Shown here: positions 46,016 through 55,390 of the stretch, in pieces
How the letters are laid out: every line of letters starts with the position of its first letter
Position numbering within the stretch: the first letter of the stretch is position 1
Assembly (NCBI GenBank): GCA_030145845.1
Contig: JAIXHJ010000002.1
Coordinates: forward strand, 124,001-188,000
Reading direction: 5' to 3'
Source of the DNA: Pseudomonadota bacterium
Lineage (GTDB): Bacteria > Pseudomonadota > Gammaproteobacteria > Pseudomonadales > Oceanobacteraceae
Length of the DNA: 64,000 bases
The notes under the pieces: model-generated
The model's input: only the letters and a program-made list of their open reading frames with translations
Told to the model about the DNA's origin: nothing
The model's database searches: none
Program-made: the position numbers and the translations under genes

Positions 46016-46831
46016 TCAGCTCAGCTCTTTACTCAGCTCAACCGCACGCTGCTGACAGGCGCTCATGGCGGCATCGACGATGTCGCGCAGGTGAGCGGCT
46101 TCGAAGGTGCCGATGGCGCGCTCAGTGGTGCCACCGGGGGAGGTCACACGGCGGCGCAGTTCGGCCGGGTCAACATCCGAACCGAGCGCCATTTCGGCCG
46201 CGCCGAGTGCGGTCTGCAGCGTCAGCTTGGTCGCGGTTTCCCGGCTCAGGCCGAGTTTCTGACCGGCGTCGATCATGGCTTCCATCAGCAGGAAGTAATA
46301 GGCCGGGCCACTGCCGGAGACGGCGGTGACGGCATCAATCTCGGCTTCGTTTTTGACCCACACGGTCAGGCCGACTGAGCGCAGCAGGGAGTCGGCCAGA
46401 TTGCGCTGATCCAGATGCACATCCGGGCTGGCAAACAGGCCGGTGGCGCCTTTGCTCAGCAGCGCCGGCGTGTTCGGCATGCAGCGCACGATGGCTTTAC
46501 AGCCACTCCACTGCCGCAGTGCATCCATACTGATGCCGGCGGCGATGGAAATAATCAGTGGCTGACGGCTGCTGAGGGTACTGTGCAGCGGGGCCAGCAC
46601 GTCTTTCATGACCTGAGGCTTGACCGCCATGATTACCACATCGGCTTTGGCGATGGCCTCCAGGTTTTCTTCGTGGGTGGTGACGCCGAACTGTTTTACC
46701 AGCTTCTGACGCTGCTCTGCGCCCGGGTCGGCCACATGAATCAGGCCGGCTTTGAAATCGCCCTGTTTGATCAGGCCACCGATGATGCTGGTGGCCATGT
46801 TGCCGCCACCGATAAATGCAATTTGTGTCAT
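46016..46831 (-). CDS. proC: Pyrroline-5-carboxylate reductase
   Basis: Reduces pyrroline-5-carboxylate to proline with NADPH. The 271-residue protein has the Rossmann motif IGGGNMATSIIGG at the N-terminus, MPNTPALLSKGATG, and the C-terminal signature region with SPGGTTERAIG. It follows yggS with an 89-base gap that contains a palindrome. Confidence 0.97.
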   Translation of the reverse strand: MTQIAFIGGGNMATSIIGGLIKQGDFKAGLIHVADPGAEQRQKLVKQFGVTTHEENLEAIAKADVVIMAVKPQVMKDVLAPLHSTLSSRQPLIISIAAGISMDALRQWSGCKAIVRCMPNTPALLSKGATGLFASPDVHLDQRNLADSLLRSVGLTVWVKNEAEIDAVTAVSGSGPAYYFLLMEAMIDAGQKLGLSRETATKLTLQTALGAAEMALGSDVDPAELRRRVTSPGGTTERAIGTFEAAHLRDIVDAAMSACQQRAVELSKELS

Positions 46832-46853
46832 GGGATTCCCTTATTTCTGTTTA

Positions 46854-46877
46854 CCGGCCGGCAGCGGCTGCCGGCCA
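46854..46877. repeat. GC-rich palindrome between yggS and proC
   Basis: GGCCGGCAGC (46856-46865) is mirrored by GCTGCCGGCC (46867-46876), a ten-bp near-perfect palindrome with one central base. It resembles the inverted repeat at 8056-8078. No T-run follows on the minus strand. Confidence 0.5.
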
Positions 46878-46921
46878 ATGTATGAATTCAGTCTGGCTGA
46901 ACAGGGCTCAGCCTGCCTCCG

Positions 46922-47626
46922 TCAGCCGTTGTTGGCCGGATAATCGCGGGCGCCGAAAATATCGGTGCCGATACGCACTTCGCTGCTGCCGCAGGCGACC
47001 GCCAGCTCCATATCGGCGGACATGCCCATCGATAGGGTATCCAGCTGAGGATAGCGGCCCTGCAGGTCGCTGAGCAGGGTCTTCATCTGCCGGAACTGCT
47101 GCGCCAGTTTTTCTTCATCGCCGGTGTGTTCGGCAATGCACATCAGGCCACGCAGGCACAGCCGCGGCATCTGACTGACCGCTGCCGCCAGGGCATCCAG
47201 CTGTGCCGTGGTGACGCCGCTTTTCTGTTCTTCGCCGCTGATGTTCACCTGCAGCAGGATATTGAGCGGTGGCATGTGGTCGGGGCGCTGATCATTCAGG
47301 CGGCGGGCAATCTTTTCCCGGTCGATGGTTTCCACCCAGTGAAAATGTTCGGCGACGGTGCGGGTCTTGTTGGACTGCAGCGGACCAATAAAATGCCAGT
47401 CGATGTCATCAAGATGAGACAGAGCGGTGATTTTATCCATCCCGTCCTGAACATAGTTTTCGCCGAACGAGCGCTGGCCGAGCTGATAGACAGCCTCGAC
47501 CATGGCGGCCGGCTTGGTTTTGCTGACCGCCAGCAGTTTTACATCCTGTGCATCACGGCCGGCAGCGCTGCAGGCCTGATTCAGCCGCTGGCGCACGGCC
47601 TGGTAGTGTTGTTCCAGAGTAGACAT
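46922..47626 (-). CDS. yggS: PLP-binding protein YggS (PLPBP)
   Basis: A 234-residue non-enzymatic PLP carrier that maintains B6 and amino-acid balance. The PLP lysine is in LLAVSKTKP, and the phosphate cradle SMGMSADMELAVACGSSEVRIGTDIFG is near the C-terminus. The ATG at 47624-47626 fits family length; the frame stays open far into the pilT gene on the opposite strand, which is chance. It diverges from pilT and heads yggS-proC. Confidence 0.95.
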   Translation of the reverse strand: MSTLEQHYQAVRQRLNQACSAAGRDAQDVKLLAVSKTKPAAMVEAVYQLGQRSFGENYVQDGMDKITALSHLDDIDWHFIGPLQSNKTRTVAEHFHWVETIDREKIARRLNDQRPDHMPPLNILLQVNISGEEQKSGVTTAQLDALAAAVSQMPRLCLRGLMCIAEHTGDEEKLAQQFRQMKTLLSDLQGRYPQLDTLSMGMSADMELAVACGSSEVRIGTDIFGARDYPANNG

Positions 47627-47749
47627 TGCAGGGGCTTGGGTTAGTCTTATGACACAGCGCCCATTGTGCGCTGCAAAAGCCTGATAATATAGGAGCTTGT
47701 CTGCCACTGCATCCGTAATTGTGGCGGTAAGTCTGTACGAGGAGAAGTT

Positions 47750-48784
47750 ATGGATATTACTGAACTGCTTGCCTTCAGTGCCAAGCAAGGGGCGTCGGAT
47801 CTGCATTTGTCTGCTGGTCTGCCGCCGATGATCCGGGTGGATGGCGACGTACGCCGTATTAATCTGCCTTCGCTTGGTCATAAGGAAGTTCATGGTCTGG
47901 TGTATGACATCATGAACGATAAGCAGCGTAAGGATTTCGAGGAATTCCTCGAAACCGACTTTTCCTTCGAAGTCCCCGGCGTGGCGCGTTTCCGGGTTAA
48001 CGCCTTTAACCATAACCGCGGCGCCGGTGCAGTATTCCGGACCATTCCGTCCAAGGTGCTGACCATGGATCAGCTGGGCATGGGACAGGTGTTCAAGGAT
48101 CTGGCCATGGTACCGCGTGGTATCGTGCTGGTGACCGGGCCGACCGGTTCCGGTAAATCCACCACCCTGGCGGCGATGGTTGATTACATCAACGAAACCA
48201 AATACGACCATATCCTCACCGTCGAAGACCCGATCGAATTCGTGCACGAGTCGAAAAAGTCGCTGGTCAACCAGCGGGAAGTTCACCGTGACACCTTAGG
48301 CTTTAACGAAGCCCTGCGTTCTGCGCTGCGGGAAGACCCGGATGTGATTCTGGTGGGTGAGATGCGGGACCTGGAAACCATCCGTCTGGCGCTGACGGCG
48401 GCGGAAACCGGCCACGTGGTGTTCGGCACCCTGCACACCAGCTCCGCCGCAAAAACCATTGACCGTATTGTCGACGTATTCCCGGCGGAAGAAAAATCCA
48501 TGGTACGTTCCATGCTGTCAGAATCCCTGCAGGGGGTTATTTCGCAGACCCTGCTGAAGAAAAATGGTGGTGGCCGGGTGGCGGCTCATGAAATCATGGT
48601 CGGCACACCGGCGATCCGTAACCTGATCCGCGAAGATAAAATCGCGCAGATGTACTCATCCATCCAGACCGGTGCAGCCTATGGCATGGTGACCATGGAT
48701 CAGTCGCTGCAGAACCTGATGAGCCGCGGCATGATTACCCGCGAAGTGGCGCGCGAAAAAGCCAAAGTACCGGACAATTTCTGA
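47750..48784 (+). CDS. pilT: Type IV pilus retraction ATPase PilT
   Basis: Hexameric ATPase that powers pilus retraction and twitching. The 344-residue protein has Walker A GPTGSGKSTT (about 130-139), the Asp box, Walker B with LVGEMRDLETI, the His box TLHTSSAAKTIDR and the PilT-specific AIRNLIREDK. Normal length. It is divergent from yggS and is followed after eleven bases by pilU. Confidence 0.98.
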   Translation: MDITELLAFSAKQGASDLHLSAGLPPMIRVDGDVRRINLPSLGHKEVHGLVYDIMNDKQRKDFEEFLETDFSFEVPGVARFRVNAFNHNRGAGAVFRTIPSKVLTMDQLGMGQVFKDLAMVPRGIVLVTGPTGSGKSTTLAAMVDYINETKYDHILTVEDPIEFVHESKKSLVNQREVHRDTLGFNEALRSALREDPDVILVGEMRDLETIRLALTAAETGHVVFGTLHTSSAAKTIDRIVDVFPAEEKSMVRSMLSESLQGVISQTLLKKNGGGRVAAHEIMVGTPAIRNLIREDKIAQMYSSIQTGAAYGMVTMDQSLQNLMSRGMITREVAREKAKVPDNF

Positions 48785-48795
48785 GGATATAACGC

Positions 48796-49911
48796 ATGGC
48801 AATGGATAAGTTTCTGCGCCTGATGATGGAAAAAGGCGCGTCGGATTTATTCATCACGGCGGGGGTTCCGCCGTCAATGAAGGTGAATGGCAAGATTATG
48901 CCACTCAGCAAAAATCCGCTGAGCGCTGAACAGACCCGCGAAGTGGTGCTGGGCCTGATGAACAGCAAACAGCAGGATGAATTCGAAGAGAAAAAGGAAC
49001 TGAACTTCGCCATCAATGCCTCCGGCATCGGACGTTTCCGCGCCAGTGCGTTTTATCAGCGTAACGTCGCCGGTATGGTGCTGCGCCGTATTGAGACCCG
49101 CATTCCCGGCCTGGATCAGCTGGGTCTGCCGGACATTATCAAAGAAATTTCCATGGCCAAGCGCGGCCTGATTCTGTTTGTCGGTGCCACCGGTGCCGGT
49201 AAATCGACCTCGCTGGCCGCCATGATCGGCCACCGTAACCGCAACAGTAAGGGGCATATCCTCAGTATCGAGGACCCGATTGAATTCATTCACCAGCACG
49301 ATGGCTGCATCATCACCCAGCGTGAAGTCGGGCTGGATACCGAAAGCTTCGACGTGGCCCTGAAAAACTGTCTGCGTCAGGCGCCGGACGTGATCATGAT
49401 TGGTGAGGTGCGGTCGGCCGAAACCATGGAACACGCCATTACCTTTGCCGAAACCGGTCACCTGTGTCTGGCCACCCTGCACGCCAACAACGCCAACCAG
49501 GCGCTGGAGCGGGTGATTCACTTCTTCCCGCCGGAACGTCACAGTCAGGTGTGGATGGACCTGTCGCTCAACCTGCGCGCCATTGTTGCCCAGCAGCTGA
49601 TTCCGACGCCGGACGGCCGTTCACGCCGGGCGGTGGTGGAAGTACTGCTGAACACGCCGCTGGCCGCTGACCTGATCCGTAAAGGTGAAGTTCACGAACT
49701 GAAACCGCTGATGGCGAAATCCAACGAAGCCGGTATGCAGACCTACGACCAGGCGCTGTATGCACTGTATGAGCAGGGTGAAATCACCTACGAAGATGCC
49801 ATCGCTTACGCCGATTCGCCGAACGATCTGCGCCTGATGATCAAACTCGGTTCCGAAACCGACGCCGATCATCTGGATGGTGCCACCCGCAACCTGCGTC
49901 TGCAGGATTAA
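48796..49911 (+). CDS. pilU: PilT-like accessory retraction ATPase PilU
   Basis: A 371-residue paralogue that raises PilT force. It has Walker A GATGAGKSTSLA, Walker B IGEVRSAETM, His box TLHANNANQALERV and the PilU-specific long C-terminus EITYEDAIAYADSPNDLRLMIKL. Second gene of the pilTU operon. Confidence 0.97.
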   Translation: MAMDKFLRLMMEKGASDLFITAGVPPSMKVNGKIMPLSKNPLSAEQTREVVLGLMNSKQQDEFEEKKELNFAINASGIGRFRASAFYQRNVAGMVLRRIETRIPGLDQLGLPDIIKEISMAKRGLILFVGATGAGKSTSLAAMIGHRNRNSKGHILSIEDPIEFIHQHDGCIITQREVGLDTESFDVALKNCLRQAPDVIMIGEVRSAETMEHAITFAETGHLCLATLHANNANQALERVIHFFPPERHSQVWMDLSLNLRAIVAQQLIPTPDGRSRRAVVEVLLNTPLAADLIRKGEVHELKPLMAKSNEAGMQTYDQALYALYEQGEITYEDAIAYADSPNDLRLMIKLGSETDADHLDGATRNLRLQD

Positions 49912-49959
49912 GCCTGTCAGGGGAGCCTTCGTGCTCCCCGTCTGCCGCCGGACCCTGCC

Positions 49960-50922
49960 GTGAAATCCCGCAAATTACGTATTCATGCCCCTGCCATTGT
50001 CTATTTCGACAAGGTGCGGCGCTGTGGTTCTTTCCGCGAAGCGGCGCGCAGCCTGAATGTGGCGTCGTCGGCGGTTAACCGCCAGATTCTCAAGCTGGAA
50101 GAAGAACTGGGCACGCCGTTATTTGAGCGTCTGCCGTCCGGCCTGCGTCTGACCGCGGCCGGGGAAATTTTTGCCCGCCACGTGCTGGTGGTGATGCAGG
50201 ATACCGAACGTGTCAGCTCGGAACTGGATGCGCTGCAGGGGCTGCGCAGCGGTCATGTGGAGATCACTACCGTTGAAGGGGTGACGGTTGACCTGCTGCC
50301 GGTGGTGATTGAGCGCATGCGCAATCTTTATCCGAATGTGTCGGTGGGCGTTTCCATTATGGGCTCAACCGCCATTCCGGAGCAGATCATCAACGGTCAG
50401 GCCGACCTCGGGCTGGCCTTCGCCCTGCTGCGCAATAATGAACTGCATCAGCTGGTGCGTGGCCGTTTTCATCTCGGTGCCATTATGCCGCCGGATCATC
50501 CGCTGGCGTCGCATCAGCATCTGACCTTTGCCAGCTGTGCGGCCTACCCGCTGATTCTGGCCAAGCCGGATCTGTCGATTGCTCATCTGCTGCAGCCGGC
50601 CATCAGCCAGAGTAAAAACTGGGGCCGGGCGGTGGTGGAAACCAGTTCGGTGGAACTGGCGAAAAAACTGGCCATGCGTGGTTCCGGTATTGCCTTCCAG
50701 ACCCGCATCGGTATCGAAGATGAACTGCAGCGTGGTGAGCTGGTACATATTCCGGTAATGCATAACCGTCCGGTCATGAGTGACCTGGGTCTGTATACCC
50801 GTGCCGGCCGTTCACTGCCGGTGGCGGTGGATGCCTTTGCGCGCATGCTGGTGGAAGAAATTGCCAACCGCGAACAGGCCGAGCGTCAGACTTTCGGTGA
50901 CGACGGCAGCCGCCTGCTTTAA
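49960..50922 (+). CDS. LysR-family transcriptional regulator
   Basis: A 320-residue regulator. The helix-turn-helix (SFREAARSLNVASSAVNRQILKLEEELGTPLFERLPSGLRLT) lies unusually far from the start because about 20 residues precede it. The effector domain follows (VEITTVEGVTVDLLPVVIERMR, then DLGLAF). Spacing of 30 bases to the next frame suggests it may share a unit with the GGDEF/EAL gene. Target and ligand unknown; the uptake operon downstream of the GGDEF/EAL gene is one candidate. Confidence 0.9.
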   Translation: MKSRKLRIHAPAIVYFDKVRRCGSFREAARSLNVASSAVNRQILKLEEELGTPLFERLPSGLRLTAAGEIFARHVLVVMQDTERVSSELDALQGLRSGHVEITTVEGVTVDLLPVVIERMRNLYPNVSVGVSIMGSTAIPEQIINGQADLGLAFALLRNNELHQLVRGRFHLGAIMPPDHPLASHQHLTFASCAAYPLILAKPDLSIAHLLQPAISQSKNWGRAVVETSSVELAKKLAMRGSGIAFQTRIGIEDELQRGELVHIPVMHNRPVMSDLGLYTRAGRSLPVAVDAFARMLVEEIANREQAERQTFGDDGSRLL

Positions 50923-51020
50923 CGGCGCCGGTTTTATTAAATAAGTCAGCTTTGATAGCTGGTTGTTATTCTCAGGATAAGCTAACTTGTACTGACGGCT
51001 GGCCGATTACTGAGGAAATA

Positions 51021-53300
51021 ATGAAGCTGCTGCGCCGCAATATCTGGTTGCTGTTTTTTATATCATTTATAGCCACTCTGGTTCTGCTGCTGGTCCTCGC
51101 TTATTCACGCTGGCTGGGCATTCAGGAACATTATGGAATGCGTCAGCTGAACCTGGTTGAACAATGGTTCGGCAATCTCACGGCGATTCTGGTGCAGCAG
51201 GAAACCATTATCGATGCCGTCGGTCAGGATATTCATCACAGTGATGCGGTGCACGGCGCCGATGTGCAGCAAAAACTCGACGGCCTTTTTTCCCTCAGTC
51301 CTGGTTTTTTTGCCGGCTTTGCCCTGACCACGCCGGAAGGCGATCTGCATAAATTCAGTCATAATCTGAAAGATGCAAAGGTGCCAAAAAATCTGCTGCA
51401 GAATGAACTGACACGGGATTCCTTTCAGCAGGCGCTGGATTCGGATTTCATGGTGCTCGGGCGAACCTATAATGTGCCCGGTGTCGGCTTGGTGATGCCG
51501 GCACGCAAAGCCATCCGTGATGACAGTGGCAACGCGGTGGATGTCATGACCGCTGCCATCCAGCTGGATAATGCCGGTATATTTTTTACCCGTGGCATGA
51601 CGCTGGGGGATTTTAACCGCATTACCCTGATCCGCAGCCGGGACCTCTATCCGCTGTATTCCGTCGGCGATAATGCGGATAAAGAGTTTTACCGCAGCGC
51701 AGTGGATAAAAAAGAATTTAATCGTTTGATTAATCAGCTGGCCGGCAATGCCGGACTGAGCCGTGAAGCACTGATGCAGTCAGAAAAAGCCATTCCTTAC
51801 CGCCGTTATGTGACCGACGGCCGGGATAGGGTGTATGGGGTGGCCATGTATCAGCCGCGTTATGAATTCTGGGTCATGTCAGAAATCAGCGAACACTTTT
51901 ACCGCAACGAACTGTATACGACGCTGCTCAGTTATCTGTCTATTTTCCTGATATTTCAGGGGGTGATGTTTTATCTGTTCCGGCTGATCGCCCGCACCGA
52001 ATGGAAACGGCGCGAAGACCTGCTGCGTCAGGCCACACACGATGAACTGACGGGCCTGCCCAACCGCAGTTATCTGATGCAGACCATCAGCGAATGGGTT
52101 TTCCGCGGCCAGCCATTTTCGCTGCTGTTTCTGGACATGGATAATTTCAAAGGTGTGAACGATAACTTCGGCCACCGGGCCGGTGACCGGGTACTGGCGG
52201 AACTCGCCAGACGGCTGCAGTGCTGCAGTCATGACACCGAAACGCCGGTGCGGCTGGCAGGTGATGAGTTTCTGATTCTGACCCCGGAAACCGATGAAGA
52301 AAAACTGTATCAGCGCGCGGCCGGGTTTCTGGCCCAGCTTAAAAATGATTTTATTGTCGGCAATCTGCATTTCCGTCTGGGTGCCAGCATTGGCATTGCC
52401 CGTTTTCCCGACGACGGCGACTCCCTGGAAAGTCTGCTGCGCGCAGCCGATATCGCCATGTATCAGGCGAAAAAACGTAAAAGCAGTATTCAGTTGTTCG
52501 AGCCCTTATTTCAGGAACAGTATCTCAGCAAGCTGCGCATTGAGCAGAAACTGCATCACGCCATTGAGCAGAACGAATTCTTTATGGTCTATCAGCCACA
52601 GCTGGATGCGCTTGGCCGCCTGATCGGCGTTGAGGCGCTGCTGCGCTGGGAGAACTGTGAGCTGGGTAATGTGCCGCCGGACCAGTTTATTCCGGTGGCG
52701 GAAATGTCGGGGCTGATGGCTGATATCGGCCGCTTTGTGAGCGCCCGGGCGCTGCAGGAAATCAGCCGTCTGCAGCAGGACAGTGGCAGCCGTTTCCGGG
52801 TATCGCTGAACGTTTCCGTCAGTCAGTTTATGACTCCGGACTTTCTGCCGGATCTGCTGCAGCAGATTGATGCCGCCGGTCTGGATCATGCGCTGGTGTC
52901 ACTGGAGATTACCGAAAACCTCTTTATTGAAGATATGGATTATGTCTGCGGCCTGCTGGGCGAGGTCCATGAACAGGGCATCCATCTGTCGCTGGACGAT
53001 TTCGGCACCGGCTATTCATCACTCAGCGTGCTGCGCTGTCTGCCGCTGGATGAACTCAAGATCGACAAATCCTTTGTGGAAAACCTGACCACGGATGAAA
53101 CGGCTTCCAAGCTGGTGCAGAGCATTATCTCCATCGGCAGCAATCACCATCTGCAGGTGGTGGCCGAAGGTGTGGAAACTGCTGAGCAGCTGGCCCTGCT
53201 GCTCGACTGCGGCTGTCAGAGCTTCCAGGGCTATCATTTCGCACGGCCACTGAAGATCGCTGACCTGCGCAACTATCTGAAGGATCAGCGCTTCCTCTGA
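51021..53300 (+). CDS. Membrane GGDEF-EAL protein, probable c-di-GMP phosphodiesterase
   Basis: A 759-residue protein. TM1 is about residues 7-29, then a periplasmic sensor domain to about 305, TM2, then GGDEF and EAL domains. The GGDEF motif is AGDEF (413-417), and no RxxD inhibitory site lies five residues before it. The EAL domain is intact: EAL with Glu538, ITEN, LDDFGTGYSSL, LKIDKSF and AEGVET. That favours c-di-GMP hydrolysis, with the AGDEF domain possibly GTP-binding. ATG 51021 is chosen with GAGGAAA upstream; the frame from 50952 overlaps a likely promoter. Confidence 0.9.
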   Translation: MKLLRRNIWLLFFISFIATLVLLLVLAYSRWLGIQEHYGMRQLNLVEQWFGNLTAILVQQETIIDAVGQDIHHSDAVHGADVQQKLDGLFSLSPGFFAGFALTTPEGDLHKFSHNLKDAKVPKNLLQNELTRDSFQQALDSDFMVLGRTYNVPGVGLVMPARKAIRDDSGNAVDVMTAAIQLDNAGIFFTRGMTLGDFNRITLIRSRDLYPLYSVGDNADKEFYRSAVDKKEFNRLINQLAGNAGLSREALMQSEKAIPYRRYVTDGRDRVYGVAMYQPRYEFWVMSEISEHFYRNELYTTLLSYLSIFLIFQGVMFYLFRLIARTEWKRREDLLRQATHDELTGLPNRSYLMQTISEWVFRGQPFSLLFLDMDNFKGVNDNFGHRAGDRVLAELARRLQCCSHDTETPVRLAGDEFLILTPETDEEKLYQRAAGFLAQLKNDFIVGNLHFRLGASIGIARFPDDGDSLESLLRAADIAMYQAKKRKSSIQLFEPLFQEQYLSKLRIEQKLHHAIEQNEFFMVYQPQLDALGRLIGVEALLRWENCELGNVPPDQFIPVAEMSGLMADIGRFVSARALQEISRLQQDSGSRFRVSLNVSVSQFMTPDFLPDLLQQIDAAGLDHALVSLEITENLFIEDMDYVCGLLGEVHEQGIHLSLDDFGTGYSSLSVLRCLPLDELKIDKSFVENLTTDETASKLVQSIISIGSNHHLQVVAEGVETAEQLALLLDCGCQSFQGYHFARPLKIADLRNYLKDQRFL

Positions 53301-53441
53301 GTGCTGCTGCCAGCGCCCCTCCGGTCTTGCCTGCTGATGCCGAAAAGGCATCAGGGTGGGCTAAATAATGTTCTTTGGTGTACGCCCTGCTTGCGGAATA
53401 CTGATGTGGTTACGACATCATCAGTACACCGGAGCCTTGTT

Positions 53442-54467
53442 ATGCACACCACACGCTCTCAGTCATTCGGCAGCACAGAATCAAAGTACGCCGCTGCCGA
53501 TTCGCTGCCCATTATTGATATCTCAGGTCTGAATTCAGCGCAGCTGGCGGACCGCCAGGCGGTGGGTGAACAGATCCGTGCCGCCTGTCTGGCCAACGGC
53601 TTCTTCGTGATCAGCAACCACGGCGTTGATGCAGACCTGCAGGCGCAGGTTTTTGCCCAGGCCAGGCAGTTTTTTGAGCTGCCACTGGAACAGAAGATGG
53701 CAGTGGATAAAGCGCTGTCGGCGGCCAACCGCGGCTATGAGCCGATGGGCAACCAGACGCTGGAACCGGGCAGTCCGCCGGATCTGAAAGAAGGCTATTA
53801 CATTGGTCAGCATAAAGCAGCGGATCACCCGGACGTGCTGGCCGGTAAGTTCAACTGTGGCCCGAACCAGTGGCCGCAGGCGCTGGCGGAATTCCGCCCG
53901 GTAATGGAAGAGTATCTGCAGCAGATGACGCAGCTCAGCAACCGTCTGATGCAGGGGCTGGCACTGTCGCTGTACCTGCCGGAAGACTACTTCCGTGACT
54001 ACTGCACCGACCCGATGACCACACTGCGTCTGCTGCATTACCCGCCCCAGCCGGCGGATGCCGATCCGGCCCAGCGCGGGGCCGGTGCGCATACCGATTT
54101 CGGTGGCCTGACCATGCTGCTGCAGGATGATTCCGGCGGTCTGCAGGTGTGGGATGACAACCATCAGGTGTGGCTGGATGTGGAACCGATTCCGGGCACC
54201 TACAACATCAACCTCGGCGATATGTTCGCGCGCTGGACCAACGACCGCTACCGCTCAACCCTGCACCGGGTGATCAATAACCGTTCCGGTGGCGACCGTT
54301 ACTCCATTCCTTTCTTCCACGCCGGTAATCCGGACAGTCTGGTGTCCTGCCTGCCCGGTTGTGTGGCGGATGGTGAACAACCCAAATACGGCCCGATCAC
54401 GGTGGAAGAGCATCACCGTGAAATGTATGCACGTACTTATGGTGCAAAAACCGGGGAGGCAAAGTAA
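53442..54467 (+). CDS. Isopenicillin-N-synthase-like Fe(II) oxygenase
   Basis: A 341-residue member of the non-heme iron dioxygenase superfamily. The N-terminal DIOX_N region has PIIDISGL and GFFVISNHGV; the double-stranded beta-helix has iron ligands His217 and Asp219 (HTDFG) and His275 (LHRV), plus the 2-oxoglutarate pair Arg286-x-Ser288 (RYS). Members include thymine 7-hydroxylase, gibberellin and flavonoid oxygenases. First gene of a tight operon with a hydrolase, ABC importer and deaminase; a small heterocyclic substrate is inferred from the neighbours. GGAG is eight bases before the ATG. Confidence 0.9.
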   Translation: MHTTRSQSFGSTESKYAAADSLPIIDISGLNSAQLADRQAVGEQIRAACLANGFFVISNHGVDADLQAQVFAQARQFFELPLEQKMAVDKALSAANRGYEPMGNQTLEPGSPPDLKEGYYIGQHKAADHPDVLAGKFNCGPNQWPQALAEFRPVMEEYLQQMTQLSNRLMQGLALSLYLPEDYFRDYCTDPMTTLRLLHYPPQPADADPAQRGAGAHTDFGGLTMLLQDDSGGLQVWDDNHQVWLDVEPIPGTYNINLGDMFARWTNDRYRSTLHRVINNRSGGDRYSIPFFHAGNPDSLVSCLPGCVADGEQPKYGPITVEEHHREMYARTYGAKTGEAK

Positions 54468-55255
54468 TGGGCGACGTGGTGACTTTTCCCGCCAACCTGC
54501 TGCTGATTCATGGTGCCTGGGCCGGCAGCTGGGTGTGGTCACGTATCCGCCCGGAACTGGAAGCCATGGGCTACCGCGTGCATACCGTTGATCTGCCCGG
54601 TAACGGTACGGATAACACGCCACCCGGCGAGGTGAATCTGGACCGCTACCTGTGGTTCCTGTCCGAGCGTATTTCCACCATGGAAGGCCCGGTCACGGTG
54701 ATATCGCATTCCGGCGCAGGGGTCATTGCCACCGCGCTGGCAGAAGCACTGCCGGAGCGCATTCAGGCGGTGGTGTATATCGCCGGCATGATGCTGCCAT
54801 CGGGCATGAGCTTCGGCCAGCTGGTGCAGGAACTGCTGCCGGCGCATCCGGAAGCCGAAGGTATCAATCCGTATCTGTTGTGGAATGAAGATCGCAGCGT
54901 CAGCCGCGTGCCTCTGATCGCCGCGCGGGAGGTGTTCTTCCAGGATCTGGACGACGAAACCGCCATTGCCGCCGCACAGCAGCTGACGGCGCAGCCGGAA
55001 GGCGGCAAAACACTCACCGCACACTGGACCGCAGAGCGCGCCGGCCAGGTGCCGCGTCTTTATATTGAGGCGACGGAAGATAAATCGGTGACGCTGGCGG
55101 TGCAGCGCAGCATGCAGGCGCTGGTGCCGGGCGCCAAAGTGGTGTCCTTTCATACCGGTCATGCACCACAAGTGGGCAAACCTGTGCAGGTGGCCGAAGC
55201 GATTGACCACTTTCTGCGCACAGGGCTCAGCGGCAGAGCAGGGAAACATCAATAA
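54467..55255 (+). CDS. Alpha/beta-hydrolase fold protein
   Basis: A 262-residue hydrolase. The oxyanion region LLIHGAWAGSWVW precedes the nucleophile elbow ISHSGAGV, with Ser at the nucleophile position; the catalytic His is probably in HTGHAPQ near the end. This subgroup resembles hydroxynitrile-lyase or salicylic-ester esterase-like proteins (HGAWxGxW). Its ATG shares one base with the TAA of the oxygenase gene. It probably hydrolyses the ester or amide that the oxygenase makes or opens. Confidence 0.88.
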   Translation: MGDVVTFPANLLLIHGAWAGSWVWSRIRPELEAMGYRVHTVDLPGNGTDNTPPGEVNLDRYLWFLSERISTMEGPVTVISHSGAGVIATALAEALPERIQAVVYIAGMMLPSGMSFGQLVQELLPAHPEAEGINPYLLWNEDRSVSRVPLIAAREVFFQDLDDETAIAAAQQLTAQPEGGKTLTAHWTAERAGQVPRLYIEATEDKSVTLAVQRSMQALVPGAKVVSFHTGHAPQVGKPVQVAEAIDHFLRTGLSGRAGKHQ

Positions 55256-55390
55256 AGCCGCAGCCGTCCTAAAACCTCAGACACTGAGGGGATTCAGGTA
55301 TGTTTATTGCTGACACATATAAAACCTGTCTGATCAGTTAACAAATAAAGGCTGACAGTCGCAGAACCTTTACTAAACAGGAGAGAGACC
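55256..55390. other. Leader between hydrolase and ABC importer genes
   Basis: Contains a CCTCAG-ACA-CTGAGG hairpin (55275-55289) and several AT-rich stretches with an AAACCTGT repeat. It may hold an internal promoter or a weak attenuator for the ABC genes. It matches no riboswitch class that I recognise. Confidence 0.4.

Noticed and set aside
47627..48286. Leftward frame extending yggS by about 220 codons across pilT
   Set aside because: It lies antisense to the well-conserved pilT gene, and YggS family length and motifs fit a start at 47626.
54255..54623. Leftward frame at the oxygenase/hydrolase junction
   Set aside because: Antisense to two genes in one operon with conserved motifs; no support.
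55256..55390. Possible TPP or purine riboswitch before the ABC genes
   Set aside because: The conserved core sequences of those classes are not present; only a simple hairpin is seen.
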